Of a stretch of 64,000 bases of DNA, positions 35,772-47,426 are shown one piece after another (the stretch's first letter is position 1; every line of letters starts with the position of its first letter). A program made the position numbers and the translations under genes. Where the stretch lies: contig OZ010577.1 in the NCBI GenBank assembly GCA_963932145.1, forward strand, positions 16,283,889 through 16,347,888, read 5' to 3'. Below the pieces are notes generated by a model, which worked only from the letters and a program-made list of their open reading frames with translations, ran no database searches and was not told the origin of the DNA. The DNA is from Acanthosepion lycidas. Lineage: Eukaryota; Mollusca; Cephalopoda; Sepiida; Sepiidae.

Positions 35772-37379
35772 GTGAGCGTAGCATGCAAAGGTTATGACTC
35801 ACGTAACAGGGATTTCCTTGAAAAACTCTGTGGACGCAAAATGGGTGATCGCTGTATGTTTCTCTCCTGCTGTGCGTTCTATTTACCTTTACATTCTTTC
35901 ATTTAACTTTATGAACAGGCAAGAGGCTCCTCTAAAAGCTGCTTACAATTATTTTTCATTCGAACTCATACAGTGAGCGTAGCATGCAAAGTATACTATT
36001 CATATAACTGGGATTTCCTTGAAAAACTGTGTGGACGCAAAATGGGTGATCGCTGTATGTTTCTCTCCTGCCGTGCGTTCTATTTACCTTTACATTCTTT
36101 CATTTAACTTTATGAACAGGCAAGAGCCTCCTCTAAAAGCTGCTTACAATTATTTTTCATTCGAACTCATACAGTGAGCGTAGCATGCAAAGGTTACGAC
36201 TCACGTAACAGGGATTTCCTTGAAAAATTGTGTGGACGCAAAATGGGTGATCGCTGTATGTTTCTCTCCTGCCGTGCGTTCTATTTACCTTTACATTCTT
36301 TTATTTAACTTTATGAACAGGCAAGAGCCTCCTCTAAAACCGGCTTACAATTATTTTTCATTTGAACTCATACAGTGAGCGTAGCATGCAATGGTTACGA
36401 CTCACGTAACAAAGATTTCCTTGTAAAACTGTGTTGACGCAAAATGGGTGATGGCTCTATGTTTCTCCCCTGCTGTGCGTTCTATTTACCTTTACATTCT
36501 TTCATTTAACTTTATGAACAGGCAAGAGCCTCCTCTAAGAGCTGCTTACAATTATTTTTCATTCGAACTCATACAGTGAGCGTAGCATGCAAAGGTTATG
36601 ACTCACGTAACAGGGATTTCCTTGAAAAACTCTGTGGACGCAAAATGGGTGATCGCTGTATGTTTCTCTCCTGCCGTGCGTTCTATTTACCTTTACATTC
36701 TTTCATTTAACTTTATGAACAGGCAAGAGCCTCCTCTAAAAGCTGCTTACAATTATTTTTCATTCGAACTCATACAGTGAGCGTAGCATGCAAAGGTTAC
36801 GAATCACGTAACAGGGATTTCCATGAAAAACTGTGTGGACGCAAAATGGGTGATCGCTGTATGTTTCTCTCCTGACGTGCGTTCTATTTACCTTTAGATT
36901 CTTTCATTTAACTTTATGAACAGGCAAGAGCCTCCTCTAAAAGCTGCTTACAATTATTTTTCATTCGAACTCATACAGTGAGCGTAGCATGCAAAGGTTA
37001 CGACTCACGTAACAGGGATTACCTTGAAAAACTGTGTGGACGCAAAATGGGTGATCGCTGTATGTTTCTCTCCTGCCGTGCGTTCTATTTACCTTTACAT
37101 TCTTTCATTTAACTTTATGAACAGGCCAGCGGCTCCTCTAAAAGCTGCTTACAATTATTTTTCATTCGAACTCATACAGTGAGCGTAGCATGCAAAGGTT
37201 ACGACTCACGTAACAGGGATTTCCTTGAAAAACTGTGTGGACGCAAAATGGGTGATCGCTGTATGTTTCTCTCCTGCCGTGCGTTCTATTTACCTTTACA
37301 TTCTTTCATTTAACTTTATGAACAGGCAAGAGCCTCCTCTAAAAGCTGCTTACAATTATTTTTCATTCGAACTCATACA
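35772..37379 (+). repeat. 8-mer HOR, unit 1 (1608 bp)
   Basis: Order: GGTTATGAC with ACTCTGTGG and TGCTGTGCG; B with AACTGGG; A with AAATTGTG and CTTTTATTT; divergent monomer; GGTTATGAC with TGCCGTGCG; ACGAATCACG with TTTCCATG; A with GATTACCTTG and GGCCAGCGG; plain A. The first four also stand in the 9-mer at 31163-31966, so this 8-mer was built in part from that block. Confidence 0.87.
36375..36575 (+). repeat. Divergent monomer, copy 3
   Basis: Keeps AACAAAGATTT, GTGTTGACG, GATGGCTCTATG and CTCCCCTGC, but has AGTGAGCG at the start, CAATGGTTAC, CTTGTAAAAC and TGCTGTGCG. It belongs to the 8-mer at 35772-37379. Confidence 0.85.
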
Positions 37380-38987
37380 GTGAGCGTAGCATGCAAAGGT
37401 TATGACTCACGTAACAGGGATTTCCTTGAAAAACTCTGTGGACGCAAAATGGGTGATCGCTGTATGTTTCTCTCCTGCTGTGCGTTCTATTTACCTTTAC
37501 ATTCTTTCATTTAACTTTATGAACAGGCAAGAGGCTCCTCTAAAAGCTGCTTACAATTATTTTTCATTCGAACTCATACAGTGAGCGTAGCATGCAAAGG
37601 ATACTATTCATATAACTGGGATTTCCTTGAAAAACTGTGTGGACGCAAAATGGGTGATCGCTGTATGTTTCTCTCCTGCCGTGCGTTCTATTTACCTTTA
37701 CATTCTTTCATTTAACTTTATGAACAGGCAAGAGCCTCCTCTAAAAGCTGCTTACAATTATTTTTCATTCGAACTCATACAGTGAGCGTAGCATGCAAAG
37801 GTTACGACTCACGTAACAGGGATTTCCTTGAAAAATTGTGTGGACGCAAAATGGGTGATCGCTGTATGTTTCTCTCCTGCCGTGCGTTCTATTTACCTTT
37901 ACATTCTTTTATTTAACTTTATGAACAGGCAAGAGCCTCCTCTAAAACCCGCTTACAATTATTTTTCATTTGAACTCATACAGTGAGCGTAGCATGCAAA
38001 GGTTACGACTCACGTAACAAAGATTTCCTTGAAAAACTGTGTTGACGCAAAATGGGTGATGGCTCTATGTTTCTCCCCTGCCGTGCGTTCTATTTACCTT
38101 TACATTCTTTCATTTAACTTTATGAACAGGCAAGAGCCTCCTCTAAGAGCTGCTTACAATTATTTTTCATTCGAACGCATACAGTGAGCGTAGCATGCAA
38201 AGGTTATGACTCACGTAACAGGGATTTCCTTGAAAAACTCTGTGGACGCAAAATGGGTGATCGCTGTATGTTTCTCTCCTGCCGTGCGTTCTATTTACCT
38301 TTACATTCTTTCATTTCACTTTATGAACAGGCAAGAGCCTCCTCTAAAAGCTGCTTACAATTATTTTTCATTCGAACTCATTCAGTGAGCGTAGCATGCA
38401 AAGGTTACGAATCACGTAACAGGGATTTCCATGAAAAACTGTGTGGACGCAAAATGGGTGATCGCTGTATGTTTCTCTCCTGCCGTGCGTTCTATTTACC
38501 TTTACATTCTTTCATTTAACTTTATGAACAGGCAAGAGCCTCCTCTAAAAGCTGCTTACAATTATTTTTCATTCGAACTCATACAGTGAGCGTAGCATGC
38601 AAACGTTACGACTCACGTAACAGGGATTTCCTTGAAAAACTGTGTGGACGCAAAATGTGTGATCGCTGTATGTTTCTCTCCTGCCGTGCGTTCTATTTAC
38701 CTTTACATTCTTTCATTTAACTTTATGAACAGGCAAGAGGCTCCTCTAAAAGCTGCTTTCAATTATTTTTCATTCGAACTCATACAGTGAGCCTAGAATG
38801 CAAAGGTTACGACTCACGTAACAGGGATTTCCTTGAAAAACTGTGTGGACGCAAAATGGGTGATCGCTGTATGTTTCTCTCCTGCCGTGCGTTCTATTTA
38901 CCTTTACATTCTTTCATTTCACTTTATGAACAGGCAAGAGCCTCCTCTAAAACCGGCTTACAATTATTTTTCATTTCAACTCATACA
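37380..38987 (+). repeat. 8-mer HOR, unit 2 (1608 bp)
   Basis: The first six monomers repeat unit 1 in order (37380, 37581, 37782, 37983, 38184, 38385). The fifth now has TTTCAC in place of TTTAAC. The last two (38586 with CAAACGTTAC and ATGTGTGATC; 38787 with AGCCTAGAATGC and TTTCAC) are different, and lead into the irregular zone. Confidence 0.82.
37983..38183 (+). repeat. Divergent monomer, copy 4
   Basis: Keeps AACAAAGATTT, GTGTTGACG, GATGGCTCTATG, CTCCCCTGCC and TAAGAGCTGC with a consensus start (AGTGAGCG, AAAGGTTAC). It lies 1608 bp after copy 3. Confidence 0.85.
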
Positions 38988-40997
38988 GTGAGCGTAGCAT
39001 GCAAAGGTTACGACTCACGTAACAGGGATTTCCATGAAAAACTGTGTGGACGCAAAGTGGGTGATCGCTGTATGTTTCTCTCCTGCCGTGCGTTCTATTT
39101 ACCTTTACATTCTTTCATTTCACTTTATGAACAGGCAAGAGCCTCCTCTAAAACCGGCTTACAATTATTTTTCATTCGATCTCATACAGTGAGCGTAGCA
39201 TGCAAAGGATAATATTCATATAACAGGGATTTCCTTGAAAAACGGTGTGGACCCAAAATGGGTGATCGCTGTATGTTTCTCTCCTGCCGTGCGTTCTATT
39301 TACCTTTAGATTCTTTCATTTCACTTTAAGAACAGGCAAGTGTCTCCTCTAAAACCGGCTTACAATTATTTTTCATTCGAACTCATACAGTGAGCGTAGC
39401 ATGCAAAGGATACTATTCATATAACAGGGATTTCCTTGAAAAACTGTGTGGACGCAAAATGGGTGATCGCTGTATGTTTCTCTCCTGCCGTGCGTACTAT
39501 TTACCTTTACATTCTTTCATTTCACTTTATGAATAGGCAAGAGCCTCCTCTAAAACCAGTTCTAAATTATTTTTCATTCGAACTCATACAGTGAGCGTAG
39601 CATGCAAAGGTTACGACTCATCTAACAGGGATTTCCTTGAAAAACTGTGTGGACGCAAAATGTGTGATCGCTGTATGTTTCTCTCCTGCCGTGCGTTCTA
39701 TTTACCTTTACATTCTTTCATTTAACTTTATGAACAGGCAAGAGCCTCCTCTAAAACCGGCTTACAATTATTTTTCATTCGATCTCATACAGTGAGCGTA
39801 GCATTCAAAGGATACTATTCATATAACAGGGATTGCCTTGAAAAGCTGTGTGGACGCAAATTGGGTGATCGCTGTATGTTTCTCTCCTGCCGTGCGTTCT
39901 ATTTACCTTTACATTCTTTCATTTCACTTTATGAACAGGCAAGAGCCTCCTCTAAAACCGGCTTACAATTATTTTTCATTCGAACTCATACAGTGAGCGT
40001 AGCATGCAAAGGTTACGACTCACGTAACAGGGATTTCCATGAAAAACTGTGTGGACGCAAAGTGGGTGATCGCTGTATGTTTCTCTCCTGCCGTGCGTTC
40101 TATTTACTTTTACATTCTTTCATTTCACTTTATGAACAGGCAAGAGCCTCCTCTAAAACCGGCTTACAATTATTTTTCATACGAACTCATACAGTGAGCG
40201 TAGCATGCAAAGGATACTATTCATATAACAGGGATTTCCTTGAAAAACTGTGTGGACGCAAATTGGGTGATCGCAGTATGTTTCTCTCCTGCCGTGCGTT
40301 CTATTTACCTTTACATTCTTTCATTTCACTTTATGAACAGGCAAGAGCCTCCTCTAAAACCGGCTTATAATTATTTTTCATTCGAACTCATACAGTGAGC
40401 GTAGCATGCAAAGGTTACGACTCACGTAACAGGATTTCCATGAAAAACTGTGTGGACGCAAAGTGGGTGATCGCTGTATGTTTCTCTCCTGCCGTGCGTT
40501 CTATTTACCTTTACATTCTTTCATTTAACTTTATGAACAGGCAAGAGTCTCCTCTAAAAGCTGCTTACAATTATTTTTCATTCGAACTCATACAGTGAGC
40601 GTAGCATGCAAAGGTTACGACTCATCTAACAGGGATTTCCTTGAAAAACTGTGTGGACGCAAAATGTGTGATCGCTGTATGTTTCTCTCCTGCCGTGCGT
40701 TCTATTTACCTTTACATTCTTTCATTTCACTTTATGAACAGGCAAGAGCCTCCTCTAAAACCGGCTTACAGTTATTTTTCATACGAACTCATACAGTGAG
40801 CGTAGCATGCAAAGGTTACGACTCACGTAACAGGGATTTCCTTGAAATACTGTGTGGACGCAAAATGGGTGATCGCTGTATGTTTCTCTCCTGCCGTGCG
40901 TTCTATTTACCTTTACATTCTTTCATTTCACTTTATGAACAGGCAAGAGCCTCTCTCTAAAACCGGCTTACAATTATTTTTCATTCAAACTCATACA
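38988..40997 (+). repeat. Irregular zone without clear HOR
   Basis: Ten monomers, several with TTTCAC and ACCGGC so that few in-frame stops occur. Many have private changes: ACGGTGTGGACCC (39189), TTTAAGAAC (39325), GATTGCCTTG and GCAAATTGGG (39792), AACAGGATTT with one base lost (40395). Partial pairing is seen, for example 39591 with 40595 (ACTCATCTAAC, ATGTGTGATC) and 38988 with 39993 (TTTCCATG, GCAAAGTGGG), 1005 bp apart. It separates two better ordered blocks. Confidence 0.72.
40395..40594 (+). repeat. 200-bp monomer with deletion in conserved core
   Basis: AACAGGATTTCC replaces AACAGGGATTTCC, so one G is lost next to the box. It is the only length change I found in this otherwise constant part of the monomer. 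The next monomer but one (40796-40997) has CCTCTCTCTAAAA, two bases repeated against one lost, giving 202 bp. Confidence 0.85.
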
Positions 40998-42604
40998 GTG
41001 AGCGTAGCATGCAAAGGTTACGACTCACGTAACAGGGATTTCCTAGAAAAACTGTGTGGACGCAAAATGGGTGATCGCTGTATGTTTCTCTCCTGCCGTG
41101 CGTTCTATTTACCTTTACATTCTTTCATTTCACTTTATGAACAGGCAAGTATCTCTTCTAAAACCGGCTTACAATTATTTTTCATTCGAACTCATACAGT
41201 GAGCGTAGCATGCAAAGGATACTATTCATATAACAGGGATTTCCTTGAAAAACTGTGTGGACGGAAAATGGGTGATCGCTGTATGTTTACCTCCTGCCGT
41301 GCGTCCTATTTACCTTTACATTCTTTCATTTCACTTTATGAACAGGCAAGAGACTCCTCTAAAACCAGCTCTAAATTATTTTTCATTCTAACTCATACAG
41401 TGAGCGTAGCATGCAAAGGTTACGACTCACGTAACAGGGATTTCCTTGAAAAACTGTGTGGACGCAAAATGGGTGATCGCTGTATGTTTCTCTCCTGCCG
41501 TGTGTTCTATTTACCTTTACATTCTTTCATTTAACTTTATGAACAGGCAAGAGCCTCCTCTAAAATCTGCTTACTATTATTTTTCATTCGAACTCATACA
41601 GTGAGCGTAGCATGCAAAGGTTACGACTCACGTACCAGGGATTTCCTTGAAAAACTGTGTGGACGCAAAATGGGTGATCGCTGTATGTTTCTCTCCTGCC
41701 GTGCGTTCTATTTACCTTTACATTCTTTCATTTAACTTTATGAACAGGCAAGAGGCTCCTCTAAAAGCTGCTTACAATTATTTTTCATTCGAACTCATAC
41801 AGTGAGCGTAGCATGCAAAGGTTACGACTCACGTAACAGGGATTTCCTTGAAAAACTGTGTGGACGCAAAATGGGTGATCGCTGTATATTTCTCTCCTGC
41901 CGTGCGTTCTATTTACCTTTACATTCTTTCATTTAACTTTATGAACCGGCAAGAGCCTCCTCTAAAACCGGCTTACAATTATTTTTCATTCGAACTCATA
42001 CAGTGAGCGTAGCATGCAAAGGATACTATTCATATAACAGGGATTTCCTTGAAAAACTGTGTGGACGCAAAATGGGTGATCGCTGTATGTTTCTCTCCTG
42101 CCGTGCGTTCTATTTACCTTACATTCTTTCATTTAACTTTATGAACAGGCAAGAGGCTCCTCTAAAAGCTGCTTACAATTATTTTTCATTCGAACTCTTA
42201 CAGTGAGCGTAGCATGCAAAGGTTACGACTCACGTGACAGGGATTTCCTTGAAAAACTGTGTGGACGCAAAATGGGTAATAGCTGTATTTTTCTCTCCTG
42301 CCGTGCGTTCTATTTACCTTTACATTCTTTCATTTAAATTTATGAACAGGCAAGAGCCTCCTCTAAAAGCTGCTTACAATTATTTTTCATTCGAACTCAT
42401 ACAGTGAGCGTAGCATGCAAAGGTTACGACTCACGTAACAGGGATTTCCTTGAAAAACTGTGTGGACGCAAAATGGGTGATCGCTGTATGTTTCTCTCCT
42501 GCCGTGCGTTCTATTTACCTTTACATTCTTTCATTTAACTTTATGAACAGGCAAGAGCCTCCTCTAAAAGCTGCTTACAATTATTTTTCATTCGAACTCA
42601 TACA
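40998..42604 (+). repeat. 8-mer HOR unit (1607 bp)
   Basis: Order: TTTCCTAG with AAGTATCTC (40998); B with TTTACCTCC, GCGTCC and AGCTCTAAATT (41199); A (41400); A (41601); A with GAACCGGCAAG (41802); 200-bp B with TTTACCTTACATT (42003); ACGTGACAGG with GGTAATAGC (42203); A (42404). The next two units begin with the same two monomers. Confidence 0.88.
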
Positions 42605-44412
42605 GTGAGCGTAGCATGCAAAGGTTACGACTCACGTAACAGGGATTTCCTAGAAGAACTCTGTGGACGCAAAATGGGTGATCGCTGTATGTTTCTCTCC
42701 TGCCGTGCGTTCTATTTACCTTTACATTCTTTCATTTCACTTTATGAACAGGCAAGTATCTCCTCTAAAACCGGCTTACAATTATTTTTCATTCGAACTC
42801 ATACAGTGAGCGTAGCATGCAAAGGATACTATTCATATAACAGGGATTTCCTTGAAAAACTGTGTGGACGCAAAATGGGTGATCGCTGTATGTTTACCTC
42901 CTGCCGTGCGTCCTATTTACCTTTACATTCTTTCATTTCACATTATGAACAGGCAAGAGCCTCCTCTAAAACCAGCTCTAAATTATTTTTCATTCGAACT
43001 CATACAGTGAGCGTAGCATGCAAAGGTTACGACTCACGTAACAGGGATTTCCTTGAAAAACTGTGTGGACGCAAAATGGGTGATCGCTGTATGTTTCTCT
43101 CCTGCCGTGCGTTCTATTTACCTTTACATTCTTTCATTTAACTTTATGAACAGGCAAGAGCCTCCTCTAAAAGCTGCTTACAATTATTTTTCATTCGAAC
43201 TCATACAGTGAGCGTAGCATGCAAAGGTTACGACTCACGTAACAGGGATTTCCTTGAAAAACTGTGTGGACGCAAAATGGGTGATCGCTGTATGTTTCTC
43301 TCCTGCCGTGCGTTCTATTTACCTTTACATTCTTTCATTTAACTTTATGAACCGGCAAGAGCCTCCTCTAAAACCGGCTTACAATTATTTTTCATTCGAA
43401 CTCATACAGTGAGCGTAGCATGCAAAGGATACTATTCATATAACAGGGATTTCCTTGAAAAACTGTGTGGACGCAAAATGGGTGATCGCTGTATGTTTCT
43501 CTCCTGCCGTGCGTTCTATTTACCTTACATTCTTTCATTTAACTTTATGAACAGGCAAGAGGCTCCTCTAAAAGCTGCTTACAATTATTTTTCATTCGAA
43601 CTCTTACAGTGAGCGTAGAATGCAAAGGTTACGACTCCCGTGACAGGGATTTCCTTGAAAAACTGTGTGGACGCAAAATGGGTAATAGCTGTATTTTTCT
43701 CTCCTGCCGTGCGTTCTATTTACCTTTACATTCTTTCATTTAACATTATGAACAGGCAAGAGCCTCCTCTAAAAGCTGCTTACAATTATTTTTCATTCGA
43801 ACTCATACAGTGAGCGTAGCATGCAAAGGTTACGACTCACGTAACAGGGATTTCCTTGAAAAACTGTGTGGACGCAAAATGGGTGATCGCTGTATGTTTC
43901 TCTCCTGCCGTGCGTTCTATTTACCTTTACATTCTTTCATTTAACATTATGAACAGGCAAGAGCCTCCTCTAAAAGCTGCTTACAATTATTTTTCATTCG
44001 AACTCATACAGTGAGCGTAGCATGCAAACGTTGCGACTCACGTAACAGGGATTTCCTTGAAAAACTGTGTGGACGCAAAATGGGTGATCGCTGTATCTTT
44101 CTCTCCTGCCGTGCGTTCTATTTACCTTTACATTCTTTCATTTAACTTTATGAACAGGCAAGAGGCTCCACTAAAAGCTGCTTACAATTATTTTTCATTC
44201 GAACTCATACAGTGAGCGTAGCATGCAAAGGTTACGACTCACGTAACAGGGATTTCCTTGAAAAACTGTGTGGACGCAAAATGGGTGATCGCTGTATGTT
44301 TCTCTCCTGCCGTGCGTTCTATTTACCTTTACATTCTTTCATTTAACTTTATGAACAGGCAAGAGCCTCCTCTAAAAGCTGCTTACAATTATTTTTCATT
44401 CGAACTCATACA
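42605..44412 (+). repeat. 9-mer HOR unit (1808 bp), copy 1
   Basis: Opens with AAGTATCTC and AGCTCTAAATT monomers as in 40998. One A monomer between these and the GAACCGGC monomer is missing. After the 200-bp B (43409) and the GGTAATAGC monomer (43609) come a TTTAACATTATG monomer (43810), a CAAACGTTGCGAC monomer (44011) and a plain A (44212) that the 8-mer lacks. Confidence 0.85.
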
Positions 44413-46220
44413 GTGAGCGTAGCATGCAAAGGTTACGACTCACGTAACAGGGATTTCCTAGAAAAACTCTGTGGACGCAAAATGGGTGATCGCTGTATGT
44501 TTCTCTCCTGCCGTGCGTTCTATTTACCTTTACATTCTTTCATTTCACTTTATGAACAGGCAAGTATCTCCTCTAAAACCGGCTTACAATTATTTTTCAT
44601 TCGAACTCATACAGTGAGCGTAGCATGCAAAGGATACTATTCATATAACAGGGATTTCCTTGAAAAACTGTGTGGACGCAAAATGGGTGATCGCTGTATG
44701 TTTACCTCCTGCCGTGCGTCCTATTTACCTTTACATTCTTTCATTTCACTTTATGAACAGGCAAGAGCCTCCTCTAAAACCAGCTCTAAATTATTTTTCA
44801 TTCGAACTCATACAGTGAGCGTAGCATGCAAAGGTTACGACTCACGTAACAGGGATTTCCTTGAAAAACTGTGTGGACGCAAAATGGGTGATCGCTGTAT
44901 GTTTCTCTCCTGCCGTGCGTTCTATTTACCTTTACATTCTTTCATTTAACTTTATGAACAGGCAAGAGCCTCCTCTAAAATCTGCTTACTATTATTTTTC
45001 ATTCGAACTCATACAGTGAGCGTAGCATGCAAAGGTTACGACTCACGTAACAGGGATTTCCTTGAAAAACTGTGTGGACGCAAAATGGGTGATCGCTGTA
45101 TGTTTCTCTCCTGCCGTGAGTTCTATTTACCTTTACATTCTTTCATTTAACTTTATGAACAGGCAAGAGGCTCCTCTAAAAGCTGCTTACAATTATTTTT
45201 CATTCGAACTCATACAGTGAGCGTAGCATGCAAAGGTTACGACTCACGTAACAGGGATTTCCTTGAAAAACTGTGTGGACGCAAAGTGGGTGATCGCTGT
45301 ATGTTTCTCTCCTGCCGTGCGTTCTATTTACCTTTACATTCTTTCATTTAACTTTATGAACCGGCAAGAGCCTCCTCTAAAACCGGCTTACAATTATTTT
45401 TCATTCGAACTCATACAGTGAGCGTAGCATGCAAAGGATACTATTCATATAACAGGGATTTCCTTGAAAAACTGTGTGGACGCAAAATGGGTGATCGCTG
45501 TATGTTTCTCTCCTGCCGTGCGTTCTATTTACCTTACATTCTTTCATTTAACTTTATGAACAGGCAAGAGGCTCCTCTAAAAGCTGCTTACAATTATTTT
45601 TCATTCGAACTCTTACAGTGAGCGTAGCATGCAAAGGTTACGACTCACGTGACAGGGATTTCCTTGAAAAACTGTGTGGACGCAAAATGGGTAATAGCTG
45701 TATTTTTCTCTCCTGCCGTGCGTTCTATTTACCTTTACATTCTTTCATTTAAATTTATGAACAGGCAAGAGCCTCCTCTAAAAGCTGCTTACAATTATTT
45801 TTCATTCGAACTCATACAGTGAGCGTAGCATGCAAAGGTTACGACTCACGTAACAGGGATTTCCTTGAAAAACTGTGTGGACGCAAAATGGGTGATCGCT
45901 GTATGTTTCTCTCCTGCCGTGCGTTCTATTTACCTTTACATTCTTTCATTTAACATTATGAACAGGCAAGAGCCTCCTCTAAAAGCTGCTTACAATTATT
46001 TTTCATTCGAACTCATACAGTGAGCGTAGCATGCAAACGTTGCGACTCACGTAACAGGGATTTCCTTGAAAAACTGTGTGGACGTAAAATGGGTGATCGC
46101 TGTATCTTTCTCTCCTGCCGTGCGTTCTATTTACCTTTACATTCTTTCATTTAACTTTATGAACAGGCAAGAGGCTCCACTAAAAGCTGCTTACAATTAT
46201 TTTTCATTCGAACTCATACA
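44413..46220 (+). repeat. 9-mer HOR unit (1808 bp), copy 2
   Basis: AAGTATCTC (44413), AGCTCTAAATT (44614), A (44815), A (45016), GAACCGGC (45217), 200-bp B (45418), GGTAATAGC (45618), TTTAACATTATG (45819), CAAACGTTGCGAC (46020). It has the 41601-type monomer that copy 1 lacks, but not the plain A at the end, so the two 9-mers have equal length and different content. Confidence 0.85.
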
Positions 46221-47426
46221 GTGAGCGTAGCATGCAAAGGTTACGACTCACGTAACAGGGATTTCCTTGAAAAAATGTGTGGACGCAAAATGGGTGATCG
46301 CTGTATGTTTCTCTCCTGCCGTGCGTTCTATTTACCTTTACATTCTTTCAATTAACTTTATGAACAGGCAAGAGCCTCCTCTAAAACCGGCTTACAATTA
46401 TTTTTCATTCGAACTCATACAGTGAGCGTAGCATGCAAAGGATACAATTCATATAACAGGGATTTCCTTGAAAAACTGTGTGGACGCAAAATGGGTGATC
46501 GCTGTATGTTTCTCTCCTGCCGTGCGTTCTATTTACCTTTACATTATTTCATTTCATTTTATGAACAGGCAAGGGCCTCCTCTAAAACCGGTTTACAATT
46601 ATTTTTCATTCGACTTCATACAGTGAGCGTAGCATGCAAAGTTTACGACTCACGTAACAGGGATTTCCTTGAAAAACTGTGTGGACGCAAAGTGGGTGAT
46701 CGCTGTATGTTTCTCTCCTGCCGTGCGTTCTATTTACCTTTACATTCTTTCATTTCACTTTATGAACAGGCAAGAGCCTCCTCTAAAAGCTGCTTACAAT
46801 TATTTTTCATTCGAACTCATACAGTGAGCGTAGCATGCAAAGGTTACGACTCACGTAACAGGGATTTCCTTGAAAAACTGTGTGGACGCAAAATGGGTGA
46901 TCGCTGTATGTTTCTCTCCTGCCGTGCGTTCTATTTACCTTTACATTCTTTCATTTAACATTATGAACAGGCAAGAGCCTCCTCTAAAAGCTGCTTACAA
47001 TTATTTTTCATTCGAACTAATACAGTGAGCGTAGCATGCAAACGTTGCGACTCACGTAACAGGGATTTCCTTGAAAAACTGTGTGGACGCAAAATGGGTG
47101 ATCGCTGTATCTTTCTCTCCTGCCGTGCGTTCTATTTACCTTTACATTCTTTCATTTAACATTATGAACAGGCAAGAGCCTCCTCTAAAAGCTGCTTACA
47201 ATTATTTTTCATTCGAACTCATACAGTGAGCGTAGCATGCAAACGTTGCGACTCACGTAACAGGGATTTCCTTGAAAAACTGTGTGGACGCAAAATGGGT
47301 GATCGCTGTATCTTTCTCTCCTGCCGTGCGTTCTATTTACCTTTACATTCTTTCATTTAACTTTATGAACAGGCAAGAGGCTCCACTAAAAGCTGCTTAC
47401 AATTATTTTTCATTCGAACTCATACA
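46221..47426 (+). repeat. 6-mer unit (1206 bp)
   Basis: The first three monomers (46221 with AAAAAATGTG and TTTCAATTAAC; 46422 with GATACAATTC and CATTATTTC; 46623 with AAAGTTTACGAC) recur 1206 bp later at 47427-48029. The next three carry TTTAACATTATG and CAAACGTTGCGAC markers, the latter twice in a row (47025 and 47226). Confidence 0.82.

Noticed and set aside
39792-41534. Long open frames (192 and 230 codons), and about 80 shorter ones of 60-178 codons, as possible genes
   Set aside because: They start at GTG or TTG inside the repeat, recur in each monomer, end at the TAA in CATTTAAC or where a one-base indel shifts the frame, and show residue changes with no sign of constraint. They follow from the 201-bp period being a multiple of three.
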